Shown here: positions 1 through 6,249 of the stretch, in pieces | Position numbering within the stretch: the first letter of the stretch is position 1 | Layout: each line of letters starts with the position of its first letter | NCBI GenBank assembly: GCA_021801545.1 | Contig: JAJYXX010000083.1 | Location: 1-7,056, forward strand | Source of the DNA: Chloroflexota bacterium | GTDB lineage: Bacteria; Chloroflexota; Limnocylindria; Limnocylindrales; CSP1-4 | Direction of reading: 5' to 3' | Length of the DNA stretch: 7,056 nt | Translations under genes and position numbers: made by a program | The notes under the pieces: generated by a model | Database searches by the model: none | Told to the model about the DNA's origin: nothing | The model's input: the letters and a program-made list of their open reading frames with translations, nothing else

Positions 1-126
1 GGCGCGCACTCATTGACGCTCCCGCTCGCCCTTATCGAGGAGCTCGGCCGGCACGAGCTCTCGGACCAGGCGATCACCGAGTTCGCGGCGGTGGCGCGAG
101 AGGTGCCTGCCAGCCTGCCTCTCTAA
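1..126 (+). CDS. Transaldolase / fructose-6-phosphate aldolase family protein, C-terminal fragment
   Basis: Reading frame 1 is open from the window edge to TAA at 124-126 and gives the last 41 residues of a protein. The segment SLTLPLALIEEL, followed about ten residues later by a short acidic/hydrophobic helix (ITEFAAVARE), matches the C-terminal end of the small TalC/FSA-type transaldolases; E. coli FsaA has SVTLPLDV at the same place. These decameric cytosolic enzymes use a Schiff-base lysine to transfer or cleave three-carbon units of sugar phosphates. That lysine lies upstream and cannot be seen. The gene converges on the ribokinase gene, with 47 bp between stop codons and no T-tract terminator. 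A role in the same sugar pathway is plausible but inferred. The family call rests on about 35 residues, so FSA and true transaldolase activity cannot be separated. Confidence 0.7.
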   Translation, partial: GAHSLTLPLALIEELGRHELSDQAITEFAAVAREVPASLPL

Positions 127-173
127 GATGGCGCGATCCGGGCCCGGCAGGGAGAACTCAGAGGCTGTTCACC

Positions 174-1130
174 CTACACTGTCGCGATTCGTCCTCGTTC
201 CGCCAGGAAGTCCTCCGCCTGCCGACGATCGGGGAACGAGACCTGGGTGCCGATCCGGGTGACGGAGAGGGAGGCAACGGCGACCGCTCGACGCGTCGCC
301 TCGCGGAGGTCGAAGCCCTCGGCGACGAAGACGGCAAGGCTCCCGATGAACGCGTCGCCGGCCCCGGTCGGATCGATGGCCTCGACCTCCACCGCGGGGA
401 CGTGGTGGGCACCCTCGGCGTCGACGAGCAGTGCGCCCCGGTCGCCGATCGTCAGCACGATCGCCCCCGGTCCGCGATCGAGAAGCTCGCGCGCGGCCTT
501 CTCCGCCTCGGACAGCGTGACGGCCGGGCGGCCGGTCAGCTGCTCGATCTCGACCTCGTTCGGGGCGCAGATGTCGGTCAGGCGCAGAAGCTCGTCAGGC
601 AGGAACATCGCGGGCGCCGGGTTGAGGATGGTCCGGACGCCACCGGAACGGGCGATCCGGAACGCCTCCAGCGTCGTCTCGATCGGGATCTCGAGCTGAC
701 AGCAGAGGACGTCCGCGGCGAGGATCCCGTCGCGGGCGGCGCGGGCGTCCTCCGGGGTGAGACCCATGTTCGCGCCGGGAATGATGACGATGACGTTGTC
801 GGCATTGTCGTCGACGAAGATGGGCGCGACGCCCGAGAAACGCTCCTCGTCGAAACGGACGTGCCGCGTGTCGATGCCCTGGTCGCTGTAGTTCCTCAGC
901 GTCCCCTCGCCGAAGACGTCGCGGCCGACCCGCGTGACCATCGTCACCCGCGCTCCGAGCTTGGCGGCCATGACAGCCTGGTTCGCGCCCTTGCCGCCGT
1001 AGCCCATGTGGAACGAATGCCCGATGAGGGTCTCGCCGAGTCGGGGCAGGCGGGGCACCCGTGAGATGAGGTCGATGTTCGAGCTGCCGACGACGCAGAT
1101 CGTCGCGTGATGGGATCCCGCGCCGCTCAT
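174..1130 (-). CDS. rbsK: Ribokinase (PfkB family carbohydrate kinase)
   Basis: A 318-residue cytosolic kinase predicted to phosphorylate D-ribose (or a close relative) at O5 with ATP. Ribokinase landmarks are present in order: GSSNID with Asp20, the sugar-binding GGKGANQA motif at 45-52 (PfkB signature 1), QLE with Glu147, NPAPA at 170-174, PNEVE at 190-194, the PfkB signature 2 DPTGAGDAF at 253-261 with catalytic base Asp259, and VTRIGTQ near 297-303, where ribokinases usually have GAQ. The length matches the family (about 300-320). The start chosen is ATG 1128-1130, which overlaps the TGA of the upstream EthD gene as ATGA, with a GGAG only 2 nt upstream. The frame stays open to 1271, but that extension is Arg-rich antisense-like sequence inside the previous gene. 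Last gene of the operon. A paralogous sugar kinase with another pentose substrate is possible. Confidence 0.93.
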   Translation of the reverse strand: MSGAGSHHATICVVGSSNIDLISRVPRLPRLGETLIGHSFHMGYGGKGANQAVMAAKLGARVTMVTRVGRDVFGEGTLRNYSDQGIDTRHVRFDEERFSGVAPIFVDDNADNVIVIIPGANMGLTPEDARAARDGILAADVLCCQLEIPIETTLEAFRIARSGGVRTILNPAPAMFLPDELLRLTDICAPNEVEIEQLTGRPAVTLSEAEKAARELLDRGPGAIVLTIGDRGALLVDAEGAHHVPAVEVEAIDPTGAGDAFIGSLAVFVAEGFDLREATRRAVAVASLSVTRIGTQVSFPDRRQAEDFLAERGRIATV

Positions 1131-1465
1131 CGCTCCGGCCCCGCGATGATGACGTGTTCGTCCGTGTACAGGTGGATGCGCACTTCGGCGAACTCGTCGG
1201 CGTCGGCACCGGCCAGCCGACCGACCTCCGTGTCGAACGCAGCCTCCATCGCGTCGACGCTCTCCCACCACATCTCGGCCGTCCCGTCGTAGAGCGGCTC
1301 GTCACTCACTCCGGACGGTTGTCGCTCCAAGGCGATGTTGATCCGATAGCCCACGACGCCAGGCAGCTCCGACGAGATGCGCGTGTGCTCATCGAGCCAG
1401 CGACGTGCGAACTCCTCGCGGCTGATGCCGGGCTTGCGCTTGAGCAGAGCGATCAACTTGATCAC
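1127..1465 (-). CDS. EthD-domain small protein (dimeric alpha/beta barrel)
   Basis: A 112-residue cytosolic protein with the EthD pattern: an N-terminal strand MIKLIALLKRK, the segment GISREEF-x3-WLDEH with His27, LPGVVGY with Tyr40, YDGTAEMWW (Asp60, Trp66, Trp67) followed by a helix, and a final strand ending DEHVII with His104. EthD proteins form ferredoxin-like dimeric barrels. Known members act in ether degradation or fungal polyketide pathways, but most have no assigned reaction. The start is GTG 1463-1465, preceded by a strong GGAGG at 1472-1476 with a 6-nt spacer. The gene begins 24 nt after the permease stop, and its TGA overlaps the ribokinase ATG, so the two are probably co-translated. 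The position next to rbsK suggests a sugar-handling role, for instance as a mutarotase. That function is inference; the family call is fairly secure. Confidence 0.85.
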   Translation of the reverse strand: MIKLIALLKRKPGISREEFARRWLDEHTRISSELPGVVGYRINIALERQPSGVSDEPLYDGTAEMWWESVDAMEAAFDTEVGRLAGADADEFAEVRIHLYTDEHVIIAGPER

Positions 1466-1476
1466 CGCGAACCTCC
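1466..1476 (-). promoter_or_regulatory. Shine-Dalgarno site of the EthD gene
   Basis: GGAGG at 1472-1476 (minus strand) lies 6 nt before the GTG at 1463-1465. It supports this non-ATG start; there is no alternative start with a comparable site. Confidence 0.75.
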
Positions 1477-1489
1477 GTAGATGCGAGAG

Positions 1490-2323
1490 CTACGACTTGA
1501 CGGCGCCGAGCGTCAGCCCGCGGACGAGATACCGCTGCAGCACGATCGCCAGGACGATGCCGGGGATGATGGCGACCGTGCCCACCGCGGCGATCTCGCC
1601 CCACAGGATCTCGTGGCCTCCGACAAGACTGGGCACGATGACCGTCAGGGTCCTGACCTCGTTGCGCGTGAGCAGCAGGGCAAACATGAACTCGTTCCAG
1701 CTGAAGATGAACGAGAAGAGCGCCGTCGCAACGAGCCCTGGCGTCACGAGCGGTAGGACGATGTGCCGCAAGGCGCCGAGGTGGGAGCATCCGTCGATCA
1801 GGGCGGCCTCCTCGAGATCAATCGGCAGGTCCTCGAAGAAACCCTTCATGAGCCAGATGACAAAGGGCAGGTCGAACACCGTGTTCGCGATGATGAGCGC
1901 CAGGTGCGTGTCGAGCAGGTGGAGCTGGCGGAAGACGAGGAACAACGGGAGGGCGGACGCCACCGGCGGGAACATCCGGGTCGAGAGCACCCAGAACGAA
2001 AGGTTCTCGCCCCCGGTCCGGAATCGGGCGAAGCTGTACGCCGCGAGCGACCCGATGACCACCGAGGCGATCGTGGACCCGAGCGAGATGATCAGGCTGT
2101 CGCGCAGCCCCTGGATCCCACCCCGGCCATCTGGCGGGAGACGCATCGCGTTCAGGTAGTTCGTCAGATCGAAGCCCTGCGGGATGTAGACGGGGGGACG
2201 TGCGAAGTATTCCGCCTGCGTCTTGAACGAGGTGAGGATCATCCACGCCACGGGGAACAGAAAGAACACCAGGGCGAGGACGATGATCGCGCCCGGCAGG
2301 ACCCGCCGTGCGATGATGCTCAC
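1490..2323 (-). CDS. Sugar ABC transporter permease, CUT1 MalG/UgpE-like
   Basis: A 277-residue inner-membrane subunit of a binding-protein-dependent sugar importer. It starts with a hydrophobic segment (residues 8-30) followed by LTSFKTQAEYFARPP, typical of MalG-type permeases, and has further membrane segments near 76-98, 108-131, 141-160, 198-218 and 245-263. The cytoplasmic EAA loop that docks on the ATPase is clear: EEAALIDGC at 171-179 and LP at 190-191, with Cys179 where Ala is usual. The length fits the family. The start chosen is GTG 2321-2323, which overlaps the upstream permease TGA as GTGA, with GAGG 6 nt upstream. The frame continues further upstream, but that part is the other permease read out of frame. 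The partner is the 2320-3261 product; together they form the heterodimeric pore. Substrate unknown. Confidence 0.93.
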   Translation of the reverse strand: MSIIARRVLPGAIIVLALVFFLFPVAWMILTSFKTQAEYFARPPVYIPQGFDLTNYLNAMRLPPDGRGGIQGLRDSLIISLGSTIASVVIGSLAAYSFARFRTGGENLSFWVLSTRMFPPVASALPLFLVFRQLHLLDTHLALIIANTVFDLPFVIWLMKGFFEDLPIDLEEAALIDGCSHLGALRHIVLPLVTPGLVATALFSFIFSWNEFMFALLLTRNEVRTLTVIVPSLVGGHEILWGEIAAVGTVAIIPGIVLAIVLQRYLVRGLTLGAVKS

Positions 2324-3261
2324 AGGGAGCCTCGTCGCTGCATGCGCTTCTGGTAGCCGAGGAAGATCTTGGCGACGATCGTGATGACGATCAGCTGGAT
2401 GACGGCCATCGCCGCGGTGTAGCCAAGGCTGAAGAACTTGAACCCCTGGAGGTACGTGTAGTAGGCGATCGTTTCCGTCGTACTGCCGGGTCCCCCGGCG
2501 GTGAGCTGGTAGACGATGTCGAAGAGCTTGAACGTGTCCATCATGCGGACGAGGATCCCGACCACGATGACCGGCAGCACCAGCGGCAGGGAGATGTGCC
2601 AGACCTGCTGGCGGGCCGAGGCGCCATCGACCCGTGCCGCTTCGTGGAGCTCGTCGGGGATCGCCTGCAGGCCGGCCAGGACGATGAGGATCATGAACGG
2701 GGTCCACTGCCAGACATCAGCGATAAGGATTGCGATGAGCGCGACGGACGGGTCGGCGAGCCAGGCGATGCCACGCCACAGGCCACCGGTCAGGAACTGG
2801 ATGATGTCGTTCAGCGGCCCGAACTGATCGTTGTAGATCATCCGGAACTGGAACCCGGCGACAACCGGCGCGATCATCACCGGAATCAGGATGAGCGAGA
2901 CGATGAGCGTTCGGCCGCGGCGAAGGCGGTTGACGAGGAGCGCCAGGCCAGTGCCCAGGATCACCTGGAGGCCCACCCCGACCACCACGAGCAGGGTGGT
3001 GTTCCGCATCGCATTCCAGAACCGACCGTCCTCGAAGAGGATCCGCCCGAAGTTTCCGAGCGCGACGAACTGCGCGGAAGCCTTCGTCGTCAGCTCCCAT
3101 GAGAAGACGGTCAGGGTGGCCGTGTAGAGAAGTGGGAAGATGGTGATCGCGAGCAGGACGATGAACGTCGGCAGCACGAGCAGGAGCGGGAGGAAGCGCG
3201 GACGGATCGGGCTCGGCCGGCCGAGGCCGGGGAGCCTTCCGCACGCCAAACGTTGAGCCAT
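2320..3261 (-). CDS. Sugar ABC transporter permease, CUT1 MalF/UgpA-like
   Basis: A 313-residue inner-membrane permease. Membrane segment 1 is near residues 24-46 and includes the FPLLYTATLTVFSW pattern of CUT1 permeases. Several more segments follow. The EAA loop is well conserved (EAARVDGAS at 207-215, LP at 225-226), followed by TAGGPGSTTETIAYYTY, a strong hallmark of the MalF/UgpA type. The start chosen is ATG 3259-3261, preceded by GGAGG with a tight 2-nt spacer. An in-frame GTG at 3286-3288 would add nine residues but has no ribosome-binding site and follows the intercistronic hairpin directly. The stop overlaps the next permease's start, so the two are probably made in equal amounts. 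The gene is 78 nt downstream of the binding-protein gene, across the hairpin at 3291-3322. Confidence 0.92.
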   Translation of the reverse strand: MAQRLACGRLPGLGRPSPIRPRFLPLLLVLPTFIVLLAITIFPLLYTATLTVFSWELTTKASAQFVALGNFGRILFEDGRFWNAMRNTTLLVVVGVGLQVILGTGLALLVNRLRRGRTLIVSLILIPVMIAPVVAGFQFRMIYNDQFGPLNDIIQFLTGGLWRGIAWLADPSVALIAILIADVWQWTPFMILIVLAGLQAIPDELHEAARVDGASARQQVWHISLPLVLPVIVVGILVRMMDTFKLFDIVYQLTAGGPGSTTETIAYYTYLQGFKFFSLGYTAAMAVIQLIVITIVAKIFLGYQKRMQRRGSL

Positions 3262-3290
3262 CGCCTCCGTGCCTATCTGCCCTGACACAG

Positions 3291-3322
3291 AGGAGGAGCG
3301 GGTGGGTGGCCCCGCTCCTCCT
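3291..3322 (-). promoter_or_regulatory. Intercistronic stem-loop between binding-protein and permease genes
   Basis: A perfect 12-bp inverted repeat (AGGAGGAGCGGG and CCCGCTCCTCCT) with an 8-nt loop lies 17 nt after the binding-protein stop. There is no U-run after it in the transcript, so it is not a classical intrinsic terminator. In malE-malF-type operons a hairpin at this position typically protects the upstream mRNA or causes partial termination, so that more binding protein than permease is made. That role is inferred from position. The 5' arm also contains a Shine-Dalgarno-like AGGAGGAG that would be hidden in the stem. Confidence 0.7.
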
Positions 3323-3339
3323 AAGCTTGTGTATCGCGA

Positions 3340-4866
3340 CTACTTGATCAGCCCGAGTGCCCGGTACCCCGCGAGGGCCGAACGCCAGAGCTCGATCTGC
3401 TTGTCACGTCCAAGGCTGTCGGTGATCTTCTGCCACTCGGCTGCGACCGTATCGAGCGCCTGCTGGGGCGTCTCCTCGCCGGCCAGGGCCTTGTTGACAT
3501 GGAGATCGAGGACGTCCTCGTATTGCGCTGCCCCCGGGATGAAGATCTCCGGGAAACCATCGGCCAGGGCGGCCTTGAGCCCGCCGAGATAGGTCTCCGC
3601 GGCGGCCTTGTCGGCGAACATGGTGTACGCCTCGGGATGCTCGAGGTGGGTCGTCCGGTACGGGTCGAGACCCGTCAGCGAGGTCGACACATCCTCCAGG
3701 CTTCGATCGTAGGCGATGTGCTTGGCCACCCAGTAGGCGGCGTCCTTGTTCTTCGAATCGGCCGCGACGGCGACGACGCGACCGACTGGCATCATCGCCC
3801 GATGGACGACCTGACCGTTGATGAGCGTGCCCGGCACGCGCCCGACGGCGAGCTTGCCGGCGACGCTTGACTGGGTGGGATCGGCACCCTTCTTGGGTAC
3901 GTCGGTCCACTGAACGACCATCGCAACATTGCCCTTGAGGAGCGCATCGCGGAGCTCGTCGTAGCCGTAGGCGCGGACGTCGGGTGGGGCGTTCTTCAGG
4001 CTGTCGACGAAGTTCTGGAGTCCCGCGACCGCCTCGGGCGTATTGATCTGGGGCGTCATCTGATCGTCGAAGTAGACTTGGCCGCTACTCGCCCAGCGGT
4101 CGACGAACCAGGCGAAGCTGAAGCCCCGCTTCGCGAATTCGGCCGATCCGTAGAAGTCATGGTCGAGCGTCTGGCCAGCGAGCTTCTCGCCCTTCTTGCG
4201 GGTGAAGAAGCTCCCGACCTGGAGCCAGTCGGCCCACGTTTCCGGTGGCCGGAGCTCCGTTCCGAACTTCGCCTTGTAGGCGGCCTGCTCGTCGGCGTTC
4301 TCAAAGAGGTCCTTGCGATAGATCATGACGTGAACGTCGCCGTCGATCGTCAGCGCGTACGTCTTGCCGGCCCACTTGTTGTACAGCTCGCGGAAGGGCG
4401 GCAGGACGTCGTCCTGGTTGGCGCCCCACACGGCCGCTGGCTCCTTTGTGAGATAGCCATCCAGCGGCTCGAGATATCCGTTGCTCGCGTAGTCGCCGAT
4501 GTACGCGGGATAGAACGTTACGACATCGAAGGCGCCCGTCCCGGCCACGAACTCGGTCTTCAGCTTCTCATAGACCCCCTCGAACGGCACCTCGGTGATC
4601 TTGATCGTGATGCCGGCTTTCGTGAAGTCGTCCTTCCAGAACTCGTACGGCTTGAGGTTGTGCCCGGCATCCCCCACGACGTTGACCGTGACCCCGCCGA
4701 AACTCAGCGGCGTCTCCCACTTGATGACGTCGAGCGGTTGTGGGGCGGTGGCTGCTGCGCCAGCAGAAGCGGACGGCGGGGGGCTCGCCGTCCCGCCGCA
4801 GGCGGTCGTACTGAGCGCAATGACGACCAGGCCGATCCCGACCCGGTACCATCTGGAATGGGTCAT
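3340..4866 (-). CDS. Sugar ABC transporter substrate-binding lipoprotein (family 1)
   Basis: A 508-residue secreted, lipid-anchored receptor for the importer formed with the two downstream permeases. A signal peptide covers residues 1-22 (Arg6 and Arg8, a hydrophobic core at 9-18), ending in TTA-Cys23, an acceptable but not ideal lipobox. A Ser/Ala/Pro-rich linker at 26-44 precedes the folded domain. FDVVTFYPAYIGDYASNGYLEPLD at 113-136, spread over a typical lobe-1 region, and a later PPETWADWL resemble CUT1 binding proteins that have an early 'YxGDYxxxGxLxPL' segment. It is longer than the usual 400-450 residues. The start is ATG 4864-4866, with AGGAGG at an ideal 6-nt spacing. Gene order behind the LacI regulator and before the permeases supports the role. 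The ligand cannot be read from sequence; CUT1 systems take oligosaccharides, polyols and some monosaccharides. Confidence 0.9.
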   Translation of the reverse strand: MTHSRWYRVGIGLVVIALSTTACGGTASPPPSASAGAAATAPQPLDVIKWETPLSFGGVTVNVVGDAGHNLKPYEFWKDDFTKAGITIKITEVPFEGVYEKLKTEFVAGTGAFDVVTFYPAYIGDYASNGYLEPLDGYLTKEPAAVWGANQDDVLPPFRELYNKWAGKTYALTIDGDVHVMIYRKDLFENADEQAAYKAKFGTELRPPETWADWLQVGSFFTRKKGEKLAGQTLDHDFYGSAEFAKRGFSFAWFVDRWASSGQVYFDDQMTPQINTPEAVAGLQNFVDSLKNAPPDVRAYGYDELRDALLKGNVAMVVQWTDVPKKGADPTQSSVAGKLAVGRVPGTLINGQVVHRAMMPVGRVVAVAADSKNKDAAYWVAKHIAYDRSLEDVSTSLTGLDPYRTTHLEHPEAYTMFADKAAAETYLGGLKAALADGFPEIFIPGAAQYEDVLDLHVNKALAGEETPQQALDTVAAEWQKITDSLGRDKQIELWRSALAGYRALGLIK

Positions 4867-4881
4867 CTCGTTCCTCCTCTG
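4867..4881 (-). promoter_or_regulatory. Strong Shine-Dalgarno site of the binding-protein gene
   Basis: CAGAGGAGGA occupies 4872-4881 on the minus strand; its AGGAGG core (4873-4878) is 6 nt before the ATG. It is the best ribosome-binding site in the window, in keeping with the high expression expected of a binding protein. The same ten bases are complementary to the 3' side of the hairpin region after this gene (3288-3297). Confidence 0.75.
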
Positions 4882-5057
4882 AGTCGTGTCGCTGCCCTAC
4901 CGCTAGCGCGATGCGAGAGCCTGCAACCGCTCCGTGCACCGTCGGCCGGACCCATGAGACCCCCTTCCGAGGCTGTCGCTACGGTCTACTCGGCATCGAG
5001 TGCTGCGCTCCTTCCTCGCGGGCCAACGCTCTGGCCGAGTGCCGCTCGTCAGGCCGA
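4882..5057 (-). other. Regulator/binding-protein intergenic region (possible operon promoter)
   Basis: About 190 bp separate the LacI stop from the binding-protein start, enough for a promoter and operator, but no convincing -35/-10 pair is visible. Possible LacI-type sites are weak: an 8-bp palindrome CGCTAGCG at 4901-4908, and an inverted repeat GGCCA-N6-TGGCC at 5021-5036 just after the regulator stop, which could equally be a small hairpin. No T-tract terminator follows the regulator, so read-through from the lacI promoter is also possible. Confidence 0.3.
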
Positions 5058-6134
5058 TCAGCTGGCGGCGCCGCGGACGCGCTTGTGAAGCGTGGACATG
5101 GGCGGCGCGCAGGAGGCACCGACCTTGAGCTTCGTCTCCAGGCGGATGGTCCGCGGCGGGCCCATGTCGCGGTGCTCCATCCGGTTGAGGAGGAGGCGCA
5201 TCGCCAGGACGCCCTGCTCCTCCATCGGCCGATCGATGACCGTGAGTGGTGGGTCCAGGAGTTCGCCCAGGTCCAGACTGTCGAAGCTCAGGAACGAGAT
5301 GTCGTCCGGGATCCGGAGTCCCAGGTCGTGGATCGCCCGGAGCGCTCCCATCGCCATGAGATTGTTCGCGACGAAGATCGCGGTGGGCTGCGGCTGGACC
5401 GCCAGGAGGCGAAGCATCGACTGATACCCGCCGCTGGCCCGGAAGTCGGAGAACGCAGTGTGCTCAACTCGCAACTCCAGCCCGGCGGCGCGCAGAGCCT
5501 CAACGAAGCCCTCGTATCGTCCGCGGCCGGGCGTCGTCTCGAGCGGGCCGCTGATCATGGCGATCCGCTCGTGCCCAAGCGAGATGAGGTGTGCCGCGGC
5601 CTGGGCGGCGCCCCCCTCGTTGTCCACCAGGACGCTGTCGAAGTCGCCCTCGGCCAGCTGCCGGTCGATGAAGACCGTTGGCACCCCAGTGGAGAGGAGA
5701 TGGCTCGGGGGCTCGGCGTGCTCCGTCGCCGGAGCCATGAGCAGACCGTCGACTTTCTTTGCCATGAGCGACGCGACGACCCGGTGCTCGCGCTCAACGC
5801 TCTCGTCGGTATTGCACAGGTACAGGTCGTACTCGTCGTCACGGGTGACGGATTCGATCCCCTTGACCACGGCCGCGAAGAACGGGTTGGTGATATCCGG
5901 GACGACCACGCCGATGGCGCGCGTCGACCCCGATTTCAGGCTCCTCGCCAGCGCGCTCGGGCGGAAGCCGAGTTCGTCGATGGCCCGGCCGATGGCGACC
6001 GATTGCCGGACACGGCCACCGTTCAGGAACCGCGACACGGTGGCCGGCGACACGCCTGCGCTGGCGGCCACGTCGTGGATGGTCGGGCTCCTGCCGGCTC
6101 GTCTGGTATCGATTTCTGTAATCGATTCGGGCAC
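5058..6134 (-). CDS. LacI-family transcriptional regulator
   Basis: A 358-residue DNA-binding repressor, probably controlling the downstream sugar operon and binding a sugar or sugar phosphate. After a 16-residue tail, the helix-turn-helix reads TIHDVAASAGVSPATVSRFLNGG (18-40), followed by ELGFRPSALARSLKSG (54-69) with the hinge helix. The effector domain shows the usual landmarks: IGVVVPDITNPFF (74-86), a central FIDR, VLVDNEGGA, LGHERIAMISGP, and IFVANNLMAMGALRAI near the second subdomain. Length is typical (330-360). From Asn38 to Glu54 the DNA-binding domain is about three residues shorter than in LacI or PurR. The start is GTG 6132-6134; an in-frame TGA lies 24 nt upstream and no ATG or Shine-Dalgarno fits. 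A TATGAT 6 nt before the GTG suggests a leaderless transcript. Confidence 0.93.
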   Translation of the reverse strand: MPESITEIDTRRAGRSPTIHDVAASAGVSPATVSRFLNGGRVRQSVAIGRAIDELGFRPSALARSLKSGSTRAIGVVVPDITNPFFAAVVKGIESVTRDDEYDLYLCNTDESVEREHRVVASLMAKKVDGLLMAPATEHAEPPSHLLSTGVPTVFIDRQLAEGDFDSVLVDNEGGAAQAAAHLISLGHERIAMISGPLETTPGRGRYEGFVEALRAAGLELRVEHTAFSDFRASGGYQSMLRLLAVQPQPTAIFVANNLMAMGALRAIHDLGLRIPDDISFLSFDSLDLGELLDPPLTVIDRPMEEQGVLAMRLLLNRMEHRDMGPPRTIRLETKLKVGASCAPPMSTLHKRVRGAAS

Positions 6135-6146
6135 CTGCTCATCATA
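6132..6146 (-). promoter_or_regulatory. Putative -10 element of a leaderless lacI-type promoter
   Basis: TATGAT (6141-6146, minus strand) is one base from the TATAAT consensus and ends 6 nt before the GTG start, so transcription would begin at or next to the start codon. No ribosome-binding site precedes the GTG, as expected of leaderless genes, which are common in several high-GC phyla. A consensus TTGACA at 6154-6159 is present, but only 7 bp from this -10, so it cannot be its -35 and may be coincidental. Confidence 0.45.
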
Positions 6147-6179
6147 GACCGTTTGTCAACCCGGCACATGGGCCGTGCG

Positions 6180-6237
6180 CGTCACGGTCGGTTGGTAAGT
6201 CGGGCGTCGTGCCATAGAACCCGTCACGATCGGCCGG
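6180..6237. repeat. 16-bp imperfect direct repeat with 42-bp period
   Basis: CGTCACGGTCGGTTGG (6180-6195) recurs as CGTCACGATCGGCCGG (6222-6237), 13 of 16 bases identical. The 42-bp period is close to four DNA turns, so both copies face the same side of the helix. They lie 46-103 bp upstream of the lacI-type start, a place where a regulator could bind; chance similarity in GC-rich DNA is the alternative. Confidence 0.4.
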
Positions 6238-6248
6238 CAGTCTGCCGG
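6234..6248. promoter_or_regulatory. 15-bp perfect dyad, candidate operator
   Basis: CCGGCAG-T-CTGCCGG is a perfect 7-bp inverted repeat around one central base, 100 bp upstream of the regulator's GTG and immediately before the + strand coding-like stretch. Size and symmetry suit a dimeric helix-turn-helix protein such as the neighbouring LacI-type regulator. It could also form a small 6-bp hairpin or be an end of a decayed mobile element. Confidence 0.4.
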
Positions 6249-6249
6249 T

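Noticed and set aside
138..147. CCGGGCCCGG palindrome between the convergent transaldolase and ribokinase genes as a terminator
   Set aside because: A loop of at least three bases leaves only a 3-bp stem, and there is no T-tract on either side.
402..1064. Open frame on the + strand opposite the ribokinase
   Set aside because: Antisense shadow: low-complexity Arg/Asp/Val-rich translation, while the minus strand carries all the ribokinase motifs.
1131..1271. N-terminal extension of the ribokinase up to 1271
   Set aside because: The extra 47 residues are Arg-rich, lie inside the EthD gene in another frame and precede the family's normal N-terminus; the ATG in the ATGA overlap is the better start.
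5021..5036. GGCCA-N6-TGGCC inverted repeat as a terminator of the regulator gene
   Set aside because: The stem is only 5 bp and no U-run follows; kept only as a weak possible site in the intergenic entry.
4078..5088. Long open frame on the + strand opposite the binding-protein gene (336 codons)
   Set aside because: It is antisense to a clear lipoprotein gene with a strong ribosome-binding site; the translation is Arg/Glu/Val-rich with no recognisable domain, as usual for antisense frames in GC-rich genes.
5458..6147. Open frame on the + strand opposite the LacI-type gene
   Set aside because: Ser/Arg/Thr-rich translation without a domain, fully covered by the regulator on the other strand.
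6154..6159. Consensus TTGACA as a -35 box for the regulator
   Set aside because: No acceptable -10 lies 15-19 bp downstream (that position falls on the start codon), and the good TATGAT is only 7 bp away.
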